Shown in pieces: positions 21,175-32,882 of a stretch of DNA of 64,000 bases. Both the position numbers and the translations under genes were made by a program. Within the stretch, counting starts at the first letter, position 1, and every line of letters begins with the position of its first letter. The notes under the pieces were generated by a model. It was not told the origin of the DNA. It saw nothing but the letters and a program-made list of their open reading frames with translations, and did no database searches. Source of the DNA: Tubiluchus corallicola. Its lineage: Eukaryota > Priapulida > Priapulimorpha > Priapulimorphida > Tubiluchidae. Where the stretch lies: the NCBI GenBank assembly GCA_030141605.1, contig JAQGDQ010000711.1, positions 1-64,000 on the forward strand. The letters run 5' to 3'.

Positions 21175-21554
21175 CCTGAGTGATCCATCTTCTATAAATC
21201 ATCTGAGTGATACATCTTGTATAAATCACTTGAGTGATCCATCTTGTATAAATCACTTGAGTGATCCATCTTGTATAAATCACTTGAGTGATCCATCTTG
21301 TACTTGAGTGATCCATCTTGTATAAATCACTTGAGTGATCCATCTTGTATAAATCACTTGAGTGATCCATCTTGTATAAATCACTTGAGTGATCCATCTT
21401 GTATAAATCACTTGAGTGATCCATCTTCTATAAATCACTTGAGTGATCCATCTTCTATAAATCACTTGAGTGATCCGTCTTCTATAAATCTCTTGAGTGA
21501 TCCATCTTGTATAAATCACTTGAGTAATCCTTCTTGTATAAATCACTTGAGTGA
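21175..21554. repeat. 27-bp minisatellite, about 14 copies
   Basis: The unit reads CTTGAGTGATCCATCTTGTA then TAAATCA. One copy near 21298 has an internal deletion. Open frames on both strands here are artefacts. Confidence 0.95.
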
Positions 21555-21619
21555 CCATTACGTATCTTTCAGAGACACAAAAAGCTGTTACTAAGTTGTT
21601 TTCCCGGAAACTTTGCTTT

Positions 21620-22010
21620 CCTTATTCAGCGTAGCAAGTTCCTGTAGTGAGTTTCCCCTTTGACAGCTAATTTGCAAGTGTGAACTGCTTTGCGAATTAC
21701 TGTGTATAAGTTATCTTTGGCAGTTGCTGCGAGTTGATGTCCTGCAAGTTACTGCAGTTCACACTACCGCTAGTGTGAACGCCTCGGCAAGTTACTCTCT
21801 ACACTTCTCTCAGCGAATAGAAAAGCGTGTGTCACCTCGTGCTGTAATACTGCCGGAGAGTAACTCATAGCAAGTTTTAGTCTCTAGTCTGAACCCGCAA
21901 GTTACTTGGTGTGTTCACTTAGCAAGAAGACTTGCTAGTCTGAACGCAGTTTGCGAGTTACTTATAGAGTTAACTTAGCCAGAAAACTTGCTGTTGCAGT
22001 TACCGTCTGA
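21620..22010 (+). repeat. Dispersed repeat family III, copy
   Basis: It contains CTAGTGTGAACGCCTCGGCA, GAGAGTAACTCATAGCAAG and ends near AGAAAACTTGCTG, matching the copies at 18700 and 26290. Confidence 0.75.
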
Positions 22011-22075
22011 CCATTTAATGATAAAAATCATTATCATTATATCATCATTATCATTAATGACAGAAATCAATATAT

Positions 22076-22083
22076 ACATATAT

Positions 22084-22114
<31 letters not shown>

Positions 22115-22130
22115 CTTATATATATATAAG
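22076..22130. repeat. TA-rich dinucleotide microsatellite
   Basis: A run of TATATA with scattered TATG steps. Confidence 0.9.
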
Positions 22131-22332
22131 TTGTGCAAATACATATAACATTTTTAAACTCCACGGTTTTGGGATTATTTGAGGATCTTTAAGGATACAT
22201 GCAGCCAGGAGTCTCCACTTTATTTATTTACTCGTAACAGACTTTTGTTGATTCTCCTGGAGCTCAAAGTTTATTGAAACTTAGAAATTTTCTCTGTCAG
22301 CTCTTTGAAGGTGGCTTCAAAAACTCTTACAC

Positions 22333-22592
22333 GTAATTGTAGAATTTAAATAAAATGGCGATAACAATGTAATTTTAGAATTTAAATAAAATTGCGATAA
22401 CAATGTAATTTTAGAATTTAAATAAAATGGCGATAACAATGTAATTTTAGAATCTAAATAAAATGGTGGTAACAATGTAATTTTAGAATTTAAATAAAAT
22501 GGTGATAACAATGTAATTTTAGAATCTAAATAAAATGGTGGTAACAATGTAATTTTAGAATTTAAATAAAATAGTGGTAACAACGTAATTTT
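22333..22592. repeat. 37-bp AT-rich minisatellite, 7 copies
   Basis: The unit contains TAGAATTTAAATAAAATGG and GATAACAATGTAATTTT. Two variant types (GGCGATAA and GGTGGTAA) partly alternate. Confidence 0.95.
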
Positions 22593-22926
22593 AAAAACTA
22601 TGTATCTTTGAAAAAGTAGTTCTGTACTAAGGTGGGAGCTCGAAATTTGTAAAGTGGTGTAAGAATATTAAATTTTAATGATTTTTTGTCAAAGTTTATG
22701 ATGTTACCATGGTGCTATTTTTTATATTGGAAGGCATATGCTTAGCAGTTTGAATAAAAATGTGCAGATGAATTTGTTTCTCCCTTTTCATTAGTGTATT
22801 AAAAAATAGAACAAATCCACTTTTAAGGTTCATTTCAAGAAAGTTCAGAATTTCTATTATAAACTAACCAGATTTGATAGTTTAGATTTTGGAACCCTGA
22901 GAAGTTGAGTTTTCACATTTTATTCA
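22593..22926. other. Non-coding, nothing specific
   Basis: AT-rich sequence between a minisatellite and a LINE fragment. Confidence 0.5.
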
Positions 22927-23468
22927 TAAATCTGACCTGAAATCTTCTTCTTCTTCTTCTTCTTCTGCCCAGCTTTTCCCTATGCGGGGTCGCCGTTGTG
23001 AATGAGTCTTCTCCACACATTCCTGTTGTTGACCATCTCTTCATTTATGTCCTTCCTTCCCACATGATCTTCACCGACTCTTCTTTTCAGGTGTCCATAC
23101 CATCGCAATCTTGCGAGGCTTCCACTACTTTTACTGTTCCTCTGATATTATTATTTCTAATTTTATCTCTTCTTGTTATTCCCACCATTCATCTCAACAT
23201 CCTCATCTCCACCACACCCATTTTCTTCTCTTCGGTCTTCTTTAGAGAAACTGCTTCCAGCCCATAGATTAGAGCGGGTCTGACCACTTCTTCGTGGACT
23301 TTCCCTTTAAGTCTCACCGACTCATTCATAGAAGGCTTTGGCGCAGTTTTTACAGGCGGATGCCCTTCCTGACCCTAACCCTCCCTATTTATCCGGGCTT
23401 GGGACCGGCACTGAGTTGGGCTGGCTTGCCCCCCCCCCCAGTGGCTAGGTTAAATCTGACCTGAAATC
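22927..23468 (-). mobile_element. Internally deleted LINE copy with 18-bp target duplications and GAA tail
   Basis: The insert 22945-23450 is flanked by identical TAAATCTGACCTGAAATC at 22927-22944 and 23451-23468. On the minus strand it starts with a G-rich 5' end (GCCGGTCCCAAGCCCGGATA), then encodes a reverse-transcriptase C-terminal remnant (KGKVHEEVVRPALIYGLEAV, MGVVEMRML-stop-MVGITRRDKIRN, and in another frame LARLRWYGHLKRRVGEDHVG, NGDPA-stop at 22980-22982), and ends in (GAA)n. One Trp codon has become TGA and there is a frameshift. The main RT core is absent, so the 5' end is joined directly to the 3' part. The tail and long target duplication indicate target-primed reverse transcription. 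RTE-like by its C-terminal motifs; clade not certain. Confidence 0.88.
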
Positions 23469-23934
23469 ATATACTTTAATTTGCCACCCTGTGAATTTCG
23501 TAAATGAGTTTGGTTATTCACCGGACATGACTTTGGGTCATATTAGGGGAGAGTGAACAGTTATCGACCAAGCGATGTAGAAAGAATATGGTGGGGTTAT
23601 TTATTCTGAGCACACTTTTATAAATTAAAATTAATCTCTTGACAAATCATGGCAGCATTTGTCATTCGGTCGTAAGTCACGGTTGCGCTGAGTCGCCAAA
23701 AATGACCCGTCTTCAATTCCATTACAAGTCAACATAGTCAGCCCCGCAATATGGATTTGCTTGGTAAGACGCGCGCTGGACAAATTTAATGATCGATGCC
23801 TCTCACGCTTAATTACACTGCTGACTGTAGTTAATCCATCAAACATTTAACTGTTTCTCTGAGAAGAAAAAGCGTAGCGGACAACTACAGGGGACACGTT
23901 GACCTGCATGCTGTAACTGTGGGTGAGCATCGAA
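23469..23934. other. Non-coding, nothing specific
   Basis: A 71-codon minus-strand frame (23631-23846) has no recognisable family. No other structure seen. Confidence 0.45.
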
Positions 23935-24175
23935 CCTGTTCGAATCGAGGTTTTTTTAGTTCGAATTTGATTCGAATCTGAAATTGTGTAGATTCGAATA
24001 ATTCGCCGCTTCAACTATACGTATGCCCCCCTTTATGATTAAAACAATCGAAACAGCGTGTAAGTAGCAGAATTTAGCTGCAATTTCTGTGCAGAATTTT
24101 TATACAAATTATTAGTGTTTGATTCGGATTCAAAATCTCGAAATTCGATTCAATTCGCTTTCTTTCAGAGGGCGC
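23935..24175. repeat. Dispersed repeat family IV (TTCGAAT-rich), copy 2
   Basis: Starts GAGCATCGAACCTGTTCGAA and contains AGATTCGAATAATTCGCC and TTTCTGTGCAGAATTTTTAT, matching 11815-12165 in order. Confidence 0.7.
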
Positions 24176-24978
24176 TCTCCTCTAGCTGTCTGCCAGCAAC
24201 CAGTTATAAACCAAGCAGACTTCTAACTGTACGAAGGTGCAATTTGCTTTATTTGTACGTGTAAGATTGATTAATGAATTTGCTCAAAGGTGAACGAGTC
24301 ACAGTGCGATGTTTAATCCTCACAACCGACACACCCTATAAGGACATTTCAACTTTTTATTTACTCTTCCTCGCAGACTGTATATACGACCTTTTCATGG
24401 GCCTTACGTACTGTAGCTAATTCGATACGCTTTTTCCTTGTAATTAATGCAAATGTAATTTCAAATTATGAATGCATTTATAATCGATGGTTGTAATCAG
24501 TTGTGTCATGCACTTTACTGGATAACTTAATATTTTTCTTCGCCGCATTAAAAGCACTTATATTATGCAAATTCTTCGCGTAATTTCTATGAGACATTCT
24601 CACGAAAATTTACCATGTAACGTTGTATCGACGCAGGGCGCAATACGGTGGGATAAATCCTTTGAAAAATCACTGAATTTCGTCTCTCGGTATCGGGTTT
24701 CAACCGACGAAGCTGATTGATCAACGTCTGTCTTTCCTCCATTATTAAATACAAACGCAACTGCGCTGAATTATTTAAAATGATGGCTTAAAACTTTTGC
24801 TCTGCAAATCCCGGGATTCGTTCGCAAATTCAGTTCGATCCATTCTGCTAGTCAGCAAGCAAATTACTGGCTTTTGTGTTCAGATAACTGTGCAGCCGGT
24901 TTTGAGTTTCATTCCCTCTCCGTGCATTCATTGTTTTAAATGTCAAATGCCAATTAAACTGTTCGGATGCCAAACGTC
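24176..24978. other. Non-coding, nothing specific
   Basis: Mixed-composition sequence without recognisable gene or repeat. Confidence 0.45.
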
Positions 24979-25041
24979 TTCTCTTTTTTATTCATTACCT
25001 TCTCTTTTCTATTCATTGCCTTCTCTTTTCTATTCATTACC
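24979..25041. repeat. 21-bp tandem triplication
   Basis: Three copies of TTCTCTTTTCTATTCATTACC with one or two substitutions. Confidence 0.95.
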
Positions 25042-25239
25042 GCTGTTGAAATTTTTCCGGTGATTGGAATATCCGTCGCTTGCCATTTGTGACTTCGGAG
25101 TTCGGAGCACACGAGATTCGATTACGCCAATTTTATTAAAGTATTTGTGAGAGATTTTGGGGATTTATCAAAGCAAAATTTCATCAGATTCTGCTGGGAA
25201 ACGTTAAATTAACTGTATGCGTAGTACAGTGTCGTGGTA

Positions 25240-25335
25240 ATGGCGGTCGGTAAATTATAATTACTTCGGAAATTGTTTTGCAAATTTTTCAGAATTAGGA
25301 TACTGTCGTCCGCATGAAGTAGTTGAGGCTGCAAA
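25240..25335 (-). pseudogene. Possible LINE reverse-transcriptase active-site fragment, inverted
   Basis: The minus strand encodes LLHADDSILILKNLQNNF, resembling the YADD block of non-LTR reverse transcriptases with H in place of Y. It is short and degrades outside this block. It lies directly beside, and inverted to, the LINE C-terminal fragment at 25366-25713. Confidence 0.35.
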
Positions 25336-25365
25336 AAATATACAATAGATGCTAATAAAGAAAGG

Positions 25366-25713
25366 GTGAAGGTCATGAAAAAGTCTGAATGGAAGAAAGA
25401 AATAAAGAATAAGATTGAATGTTGTATGAAGAATGAATGTGCACAAAAATGCAGGAGCAGCACTAAATTAAGATTTTTAAGGCATACCGAGTGGAAACGA
25501 CAAAATTACATAGACACATGCAAGCCAGAAGAGGTTAAAGATATATTGAAAATAAGACTGAATATGATTAAAGTTAAAGGGAACTACAAGAATGAGTTTA
25601 AGGATCAGTTATTATGCCCAGTGTGTGGGGAAGATGATGATACTACTGAACATATGCTTATACAGATTAGAATGGAAAAAAAATTTGAACTCAAATATAT
25701 TAATGAACAGTGA
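25366..25713 (+). pseudogene. Non-LTR retrotransposon C-terminal fragment with zinc-knuckle-like motif
   Basis: A 115-codon frame (no ATG at its edge; the first internal ATG is at 25375) contains LKIRLNMIKVKGNYKNEF, then LCPVCGEDDDTTEHML. The C-x2-C-x8-H arrangement after an LR-type helix is the usual C-terminal tail of LINE ORF2 proteins, downstream of the RT. No RT core precedes it on this strand. It is a 5'-truncated dead copy. Confidence 0.75.
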
Positions 25714-25810
25714 AAAGGAAGGATTGCTAGAAATTTGAAATCTAGTGAACGAATGCATGGAATACAGGATAAAGACAAATAAAGACATTAAACTTGGAAA
25801 AGACAACTAA

Positions 25811-26289
25811 AAGATCAGCGTTATAGAAGAATAGACTTTGCACCCTATAAAGGTGCCCGCCTCTGATAGGTGGAGAGAGTCGAGTATCGCAATCGCAATG
25901 AGATCCAATAATTTTTATCTGTTTAGACTGATCATCTTGTATAATGTTATCTACATTTACAACAATGTGCATTAGTATGCGATCAATTTCGCTTCAGTTG
26001 ATGTTAGCCGACGTTAAATTATTAGCTGTGTTGAAGAAGTTCGTATCTAGAGAAAATGTTAACAAAAATTCCAAGTAACTTCTTTAAATTCTTTATGTTG
26101 TAAATCTTTTGTTTTTTATACGTGATATTCATTTTCGCTAGTGTTACATGTGTGGCTTCACGTAGATATAAAAATTTGCTCATAAAAGCTAGTTAATGAA
26201 GCCAAACAATGGGAGAATGCACAGTGCATGCAAACCCTCATAATCCTTGAGAAAATCAGCTCCATTCATTAAAGATTCATTACTGTGAC
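25811..26289. other. Non-coding, nothing specific
   Basis: AT-rich, no recognisable gene or repeat. Confidence 0.45.
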
Positions 26290-26880
26290 TTTACTGCGCT
26301 CTAATGGCAGTTTCTCACTAGCGAGTTTTCTGCCTGTTAGCAAACGCGTTAGTGTGAACTGCTTTGGCAAGTGTTACTGTTGGTAAAAATTGCAAGCTCA
26401 ACAGTTACTGCTAGTTGATTTACTGTCTAGTCAAGTGTGAACACCTCTGTGAGTTACTCATCTATTGTGAATGCCTCGGCGAGTTACTCGTCTAGTGTGA
26501 ACGCCCCGGTGAGTTACTGTCGGTAAAAATTGCAAGCTCAACAGTTGCCGAGTTCCTCGTCTAGTGCGAATGCCTCGGCGAGTTACTCATCTATTGTGAA
26601 TGCCTCGGCGAGTTACTCGTCTAGTGTAAACGCCTCGGCGAGTTACTCGTCTAGTTTGAACGCCTCGGCGAGTTACTCGTCGAGTGTAAACGCCTCGGCG
26701 AGTTACTCGTCTAGTGTAAACGTCTCGGCGAGTTACTGTCAAAAGTCAGTGAACAGAGAAGTGAATGTCAGCTCGCATTTACTGTCGGAGAGTAAATCCC
26801 AGCAAGTTTAGCTCTCTAGCCTCAACACGCTTGCCAGTTACTTAACGAGTTACTTGGCTAGAAAACTCGCTATTTGAACG
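26290..26880 (+). repeat. Dispersed repeat family III, near full-length copy with terminal inverted motif
   Basis: It begins near ACTAGCGAGTTTTCTGCC and ends near GGCTAGAAAACTCGCTA, a short inverted terminal repeat. Internally it carries AGTGTGAACTGCTTTGGCAA and, at 26425-26745, tandem copies of a 30-bp unit (GCCTCGGCGAGTTACTCGTC plus TAGTGTGAAC). This looks like a non-autonomous DNA element. Confidence 0.8.
26425..26745. repeat. 30-bp tandem array inside a family III element
   Basis: About nine imperfect copies of the 30-bp unit, interrupted near 26515-26550. The Ala/Ser-rich open frame at 26530-26811 is a by-product (30 is divisible by three). Confidence 0.9.
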
Positions 26881-27403
26881 CGCCGTATCAAGATGTCACC
26901 GTGTCAAATGAATGCCAACCTTTATGATGTCTAGTATAAAAAATCGAAATATATCTGATGTATCTACGTAATGTAATAGGGTACATGAAATTGAATGAAT
27001 CACAGTTGCTGAATTTAGCAAGTTTACAAATTTGTATGTAAAAATTTGTATTTCTAGATAGTTGCAGTGCAAATTTTGTGTAGGTCGAATTTTGAAGCCC
27101 TTTGTGTTTAGACTTTCACTGATAAGTTTGAACTACATTTCAAACTTTAATCTGGTTCTTGTATTATCAAATCAAAGTATATGTAGCCACCATTATCTTC
27201 AAAAACCGATATACTACATTGTTATGAAATATGCATCATATATCTGGTTCAGTTTTGCATTTTCTAAGTAGCAATTACAAATTTGTTCAATAAAATTAAC
27301 GAGCCGATCGCTGTTGCAAAGAGCAGTTCAGTTACATTATCGAAATTAAACCAAAAGCATCAGTAGCGTGAGATTCCACTTCTTTTAGGTTTGCCAGAGA
27401 TAT
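26881..27403. other. Non-coding, nothing specific
   Basis: AT-rich; the 69-codon frame at 27062 has no recognisable family. Confidence 0.45.
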
Positions 27404-27480
27404 ACAAGTGTGATACACGTGACTGTGATACAAGTGTGATACACGTGACTGTGATACAAGTGTGATACACGTGACTGTGA
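27404..27480. repeat. 26-bp tandem triplication
   Basis: Three copies of a unit containing ACAAGTGTGATACACGTGAC. Confidence 0.95.
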
Positions 27481-27529
27481 AAGTCAAACTTTATGTGCAG
27501 TGCTACTGTACAATATTCAGTGCGATACA

Positions 27530-27860
27530 CAAAAACGTACAAATTTTTAGTTTCAAATTCATATTTCAAGTTTACCGCTGTGCTCACGCATGAGCTGTCG
27601 ATCGTGTGCACTACGTCACAACTGAACACCTCTGAACTGAGAGGTATAGCATCTGTTTTTTGTGCAACGCGTTTCTGAAATGCCTATCTAACTAGTGAAT
27701 TATGAAATGTAACAGCGAAGATCTAACCGCATAATTACTATTCTGTGGTCATTATTATTTCATGTAAGTCACTCTTAGTATGTTGCTCTTCAACATTTTA
27801 TGGGGTAGATTGTTTTGAGCTGTAGTTTAAGATGGGGTCCGGTTTAGACACCTTTTTATT
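27530..27860 (+). repeat. Dispersed repeat family II, copy 1
   Basis: It contains TTTCAAGTTTACCGCTG, TGCACTACGTCACAACTGAA and TTCATGTAAGTCACTCTT in the order also seen at 38345-38640, and inverted at 33700-34045 and 51000-51185. Confidence 0.75.
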
Positions 27861-27939
27861 GTGTAAATTCGATCTTTTAATCCCACAGACATACAAAAGC
27901 AATGCTGAATTAGAAAGTTTGAAAAATTTACTTAGGAAA

Positions 27940-28240
27940 AAACTTTACTAAGCCTTACTTAGGAAAAAACCGTTTATCTGTTTGAAAAACTTATGTAATG
28001 GGAAACTCTGATATTTGCGCCTCTTGGTAAAACTCACTGCATCGCCATCCCAGTGTGCAACACTGGCTCACCAAAACACATTATTGATCTCATTGAAAAT
28101 AAAGTCATTTATACTTTTGCTTAGCTAGTGAAGAGCGTGCTGCGAATGGTCTAATGGCGGGAGTTTATACATTTTTACAGGTTTTATACAGCATTACTAC
28201 TATCGCAAGCCCGCTATGCATGGCTGAGTGTTAAACTCTT
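27940..28240 (+). repeat. Dispersed repeat family I, copy
   Basis: It contains TGCATCGCCATCCCAGTGTG, TCACCAAAACACATTATTGA and GGTTTTATACAGCATTACTA in family order. Confidence 0.7.
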
Positions 28241-28609
28241 CTGGGTTGACAATGTCATGTATATTTTATGCTTGGAAGCACTGAAATTGTAGTTAATAGT
28301 TGAATTCTTGAGCCGGGTTTCACGGGCAAATCTTGTTCATTTTCTGTCACCAGGGATATTGGCTGCCACAAGCAGCTGAGGCATTTGCATATAGCACAAG
28401 TGCTTCAGTATAATAATTATGCGCAGCACTTGATATGCAAATGAGCTCTTCTTGCTTTCCTAGAAGTGATTGTGGCTTTGCCTTGTCCGCTAAATATTCA
28501 AAAATGTCTCGTGGCTGTAGCTGGTTAATTACACTGAATACTAGATGTACCAACATATAAAATGAATGGTTAGTATTCCCGTTTACATCAAGTGGTTTAT
28601 CCAATGAGG
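28241..28609. other. Non-coding, nothing specific
   Basis: Overlaps a 101-codon minus-strand frame (28347-28652) with no recognisable family. Confidence 0.45.
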
Positions 28610-29115
28610 CAACTGTACAACGTGTATCGTCTAACACGCTCTCCTTGTACAAAGCGTTAACTACATGCCCATTGTATCGTCTAACATGTGTTCCTTGTAC
28701 AACGTGTTGACTACACGCCCCTTGTATCGTCTAACATGTGTTCCTTGTACAACGTGTTGACAACACGCCCCTTGTATCGTCTAACATGTGTTCCTTGTAC
28801 AACGCGTTAACAACACGCCCCTTGTATCGTCTAACATGTGTTCCTTGTACAACGTGTTGACAACGTACATCTTTTATTGTATAATGTATATTCCTTGTAC
28901 AACATGTATTGGCAGCATGTCCCTTGTATCGTAAAACGTATATTTGTTGTACAACCAACATCTGTTAACAAGGTGCCACTTATATTGTATGATGTATATA
29001 TATATTCCTTGTACCTTGTATATGGTACAATATGGTATAAGATACATTCCTTGTACAACATCTGTTAACAAGACTCCCATTGTATCGTCTAACGTATATT
29101 CCTTGTACAACATAG
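28610..29115. repeat. 50-bp minisatellite, about 10 diverging copies
   Basis: The unit contains CTTGTATCGTCTAACATGTG and TTCCTTGTACAACGTGTTGA. Copies are nearly identical at 28650-28870 and progressively diverged and length-variable toward 29115. All open frames here are repeat artefacts. Confidence 0.93.
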
Positions 29116-29820
29116 TGAGACTTAAGTAAATTTTAATCAAATCTAATCCAGGCTTGTACACACTTATAGGATGGCTTAAGTTATAAAAGCAGTTCGTAAA
29201 AACAGCCCATATAAGGAAGTATTTTGAACGACAGTTTACATTTTAGTCTGAGCTTCTCCACATCTACACTCTGTGAAATACCTGCCAGGCAGGTTCAGGC
29301 AGCAAGATTTTTTATAGGCTTAGATGTCATAATGAACTGGTAGACCATTCTTTTGTGAATCGATATTGTACAAGCATCTAATAGGCAGTGAGATATCTGA
29401 GATTCTTTACGACCACCTGTATTACCTTCAAAGGCGAAAACTTGGACTTTATTTTGGCAGTTATGTTGTTATTTCAATATTCCTTGATACAAAGTTCATT
29501 ATCATATCCTTAAAATAGACTCTTCCGATTTATAAGTTCTTTTGTGGTAGTGCACAGGTATGCTCAGTAATCGGATTGTATTATAGCAGTTTTGGGAATG
29601 CACAGGTGAGCTCAGTAATCGGATTGTATTGTAGCAGGTGTATTAGCTGATTACCTGATCTAGTTGCCCAGTATACATGCATGTGTGCAAAAAACGACTG
29701 ACCTACATTTAGGTAGATGCGACAGCAGTGCAACTTAGACGCTCAGTACACCTTCAATTGAATTGTTTATTTTGAAGGTCATTCAAAACTGGAGAGACAA
29801 CATGGAACACAGCTAGGAAG
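29116..29820. other. Non-coding with one short duplication
   Basis: GCTCAGTAATCGGATTGTAT occurs twice (near 29561 and 29611). Nothing else recognised. Confidence 0.5.
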
Positions 29821-32047
29821 AATACCTATCTTCATATTGAAACTGTGTGCAGATACCTACCTTCATATTCAAACTGTCTGCAGATACCTATCTTCATATT
29901 GAAACTGTCTGCAGATACCTAGCTTCATATTGAAACTGTCTGCAGATACCTGTCTTCATATTGAAACTGTCTGCAGATACCTACCTTCATATTGAAACTG
30001 TCTGCAGATACCTACCTTCATATTGAAACTGTCTGCAGATACCTATCTTCATATTGAAACTGTCTGCAGATACCTATCTTCATATTGAAACTGTCTGCAG
30101 ATACCTATCTTCATATTGAAACTGTCTGCAGATACCTATCTTCATATTGAAACTGTCTGCAGATACCTATCTTCATATTGAAACTGTCTGCAGATACCTA
30201 TCCTCATATTGAAACTGTCTGCAGATACCTACCTTCATATTGAAACTGTCTGCAGATACCTACCTTCATATTGAAACTGTCTGCAGATACCTACCTTCAT
30301 ATTGAAACTGTCTGCAGATACCTGTCTTCATATTGAAACTGTCTGCAGATACCTACCTTCATATTGAAACTGTCTGCAGATACCTGTCTTCATATTGAAA
30401 CTGTCTGCAGATACCTATCTTCATATTGAAACTGTCTGCAGATACCTATCCTCATATTGAAACTGTCTGCAGATACCTACCTTCATATTGAAACTGTCTG
30501 CAGATACCTACCTTCATATTGAAACTGTCTGCAGATACCTATCTTCATATTGAAACTGTCTGCAGATACCTATCTTCATATTGAAACTGTCTGCAGATAC
30601 CTATCTTCATATTGAAACTGTCTGCAGATACCTATCTTCATATTGAAACTGTCTGCAGATACCTACCTTCATATTGAAACTGTCTGCAGATACCTATGTT
30701 CATATTGAAACTGTCTGCAGATACCTGTCTTCATATTGAAACTGTCTGCAGATACCTATCCTCATATTGAAACTGTCTGCAGATACCTATCCTGATATTG
30801 AAACTGTCTGCAGATACCTATCTTCATATTGAAACTGTCTGCAGATACCTATCTTCATATTGAAACTGTCTGCAGATACCTATCTTCATATTGAAACTGT
30901 CTGCAGATACCTATGTTCATATTGAAACTGTCTGCAGATACCTATCGTCATATTGAAACTGTCTGCAGATACCTATCTTCATATTGAAACTGTCTGCAGA
31001 TACCTATCCTCATATTGAAACTGTCTGCAGATACCTATCTTCATATTGAAACTGTCTGCAGATACCTATCTTCATATTGAAACTGTCTGCAGATACCTAC
31101 CTTCATATTGAAACTGTCTGCAGATACCTATCCTCATATTGAAACTGTCTGCAGATACCTATCTTCATATTGAAACTGTCTGCAGATACCTATCCTCATA
31201 TTGAAACTGTCTGCAGATACCTATCTTCATATTGAAACTGTCTGCAGATACCTATCCTCATATTGAAACTGTCTGCAGATACCTACCTTCATATTGAAAC
31301 TGTCTGCAGATACCTGTCTTCATATTGAAACTGTCTGCAGATACCTATCCTCATATTGAAACTGTCTGCAGATACCTATCTTCATATTGAAACTGTCTGC
31401 AGATACCTATCCTCATATTGAAACTGTCTGCAGATACCTATCCTCATATTGAAACTGTCTGCAGATACCTATCTTCATATTGAAACTGTCTGCAGATACC
31501 TATCTTCATATTGAAACTGTCTGCAGATACCTACCTTCATATTGAAACTGTCTGCAGATACCTATCTTCATATTGAAACTGTCTGCAGATACCTATCTTC
31601 ATATTGAAACTGTCTGCAGATGCCTGTCTTCATATTGAAACTGTCTGCAGATACCTATCTTCATATTGAAACTGTCTGCAGATACCTATCCTCATATTGA
31701 AACTGTCTGCAGATACCTACCTTCATATTGAAACTGTCTGCAGATACCTATCCTCATATTGAAACTGTCTGCAGATACCTATCTTCATATTGAAACTGTC
31801 TGCAGATACCTATCTTCATATTGAAACTGTCTGCAGATACCTATCCTCATATTGAAACTGTCTGCAGATACCTATCTTCATATTGAAACTGTCTGCAGAT
31901 ACCTATCTTCATATTGAAACTGTCTGCAGATACCTATCTTCATATTGAAACTGTCTGCAGATACCTGTCTTCATATTGAAACTGTCTGCAGATACCTGTC
32001 TTCATATTGAAACTGTCTGCAGATACCTACCTTCATATTGAAACTGT
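29821..32047. repeat. 31-bp minisatellite, about 72 copies
   Basis: The unit reads GATACCTATCTTCATATTGA then AACTGTCTGCA. Copies are uniform in length and differ mainly at one or two positions (TATC/TACC/TGTC; TTCAT/CTCAT). Each copy carries CTGCAG (a PstI site). No spacers separate copies, so this is not CRISPR. Confidence 0.98.
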
Positions 32048-32882
32048 TGAAATCGCAATCTGATCCGTTACACTATCACATTGCTCATGTACCATTGTTT
32101 CAGCCTACCATTGTTTCTTTCCTAATTGGAACGTTTTCTTTCTCTAGTAATTGTAAGCCTAGTTAGTATTATTCGTAGAAGCCATGCTACCGTCATAGAA
32201 ACCAATTCACCTATCCCCCTTGAAAGTGATGTCTGTTGAAGTGTTTCTGCATCAGTGTAAAGACGCAATCACCTCATTGTCCCTGGATGCTATCATGTTG
32301 CACATTGTTATATTCACGCTAGCTTACATCATTTAGGCACAGTAGTTATCTTTTATTCACACGATGAATGCATCTCGTAAGTGAACTGTGTACTTGACAT
32401 TTTTGCTGTCTTTGTAATCAGCACGGTTGCTTGTAATGCCTTGTATATACTGAGCGTGAATGCAGCATTTCTATTGAATATAGCAGCTTTCGGGGAGTCG
32501 CGACAGCATTGCCACTTCGGTGGTGGCCACTTTCTGCATTAGACGATTTATAAAAATTGATTTAATTGAAGGCAAATCTTTGCAGTCACGTTTGCATGCG
32601 CAAAAAGATTTGAGCATTTATTTTCAAATGCCAGTGAGACGCTTCTAGAATTTTATCATGTTGCAAGTAAAAACAATAAAAAGACCCAAATCCACGCAAC
32701 TAATTACAGTAAATATGATTTAGCACGGCAAAACGACACCTGCCTCTCTAATTAGGAAATAGCAAATGCTGCAGTTTAATATCGTTTTGTTTAAAGGATC
32801 TGTGATGGCTTCATTTCAAGTAAAACATTTGAAATTAAAGGAACTGGCAGTGCATTACAGGTTTAGCCACGTAGCACGCGTG
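32048..32882. other. Non-coding, nothing specific
   Basis: No gene or repeat recognised between the 31-bp array and the hAT-like element. Confidence 0.45.

Noticed and set aside
22998-23267. 89-codon plus-strand frame
   Set aside because: Antisense of the LINE reverse-transcriptase remnant on the minus strand.
29821-32047. CRISPR-like appearance of regular 31-bp units
   Set aside because: Units are contiguous with no unique spacers and lie in an animal intron; this is a minisatellite.
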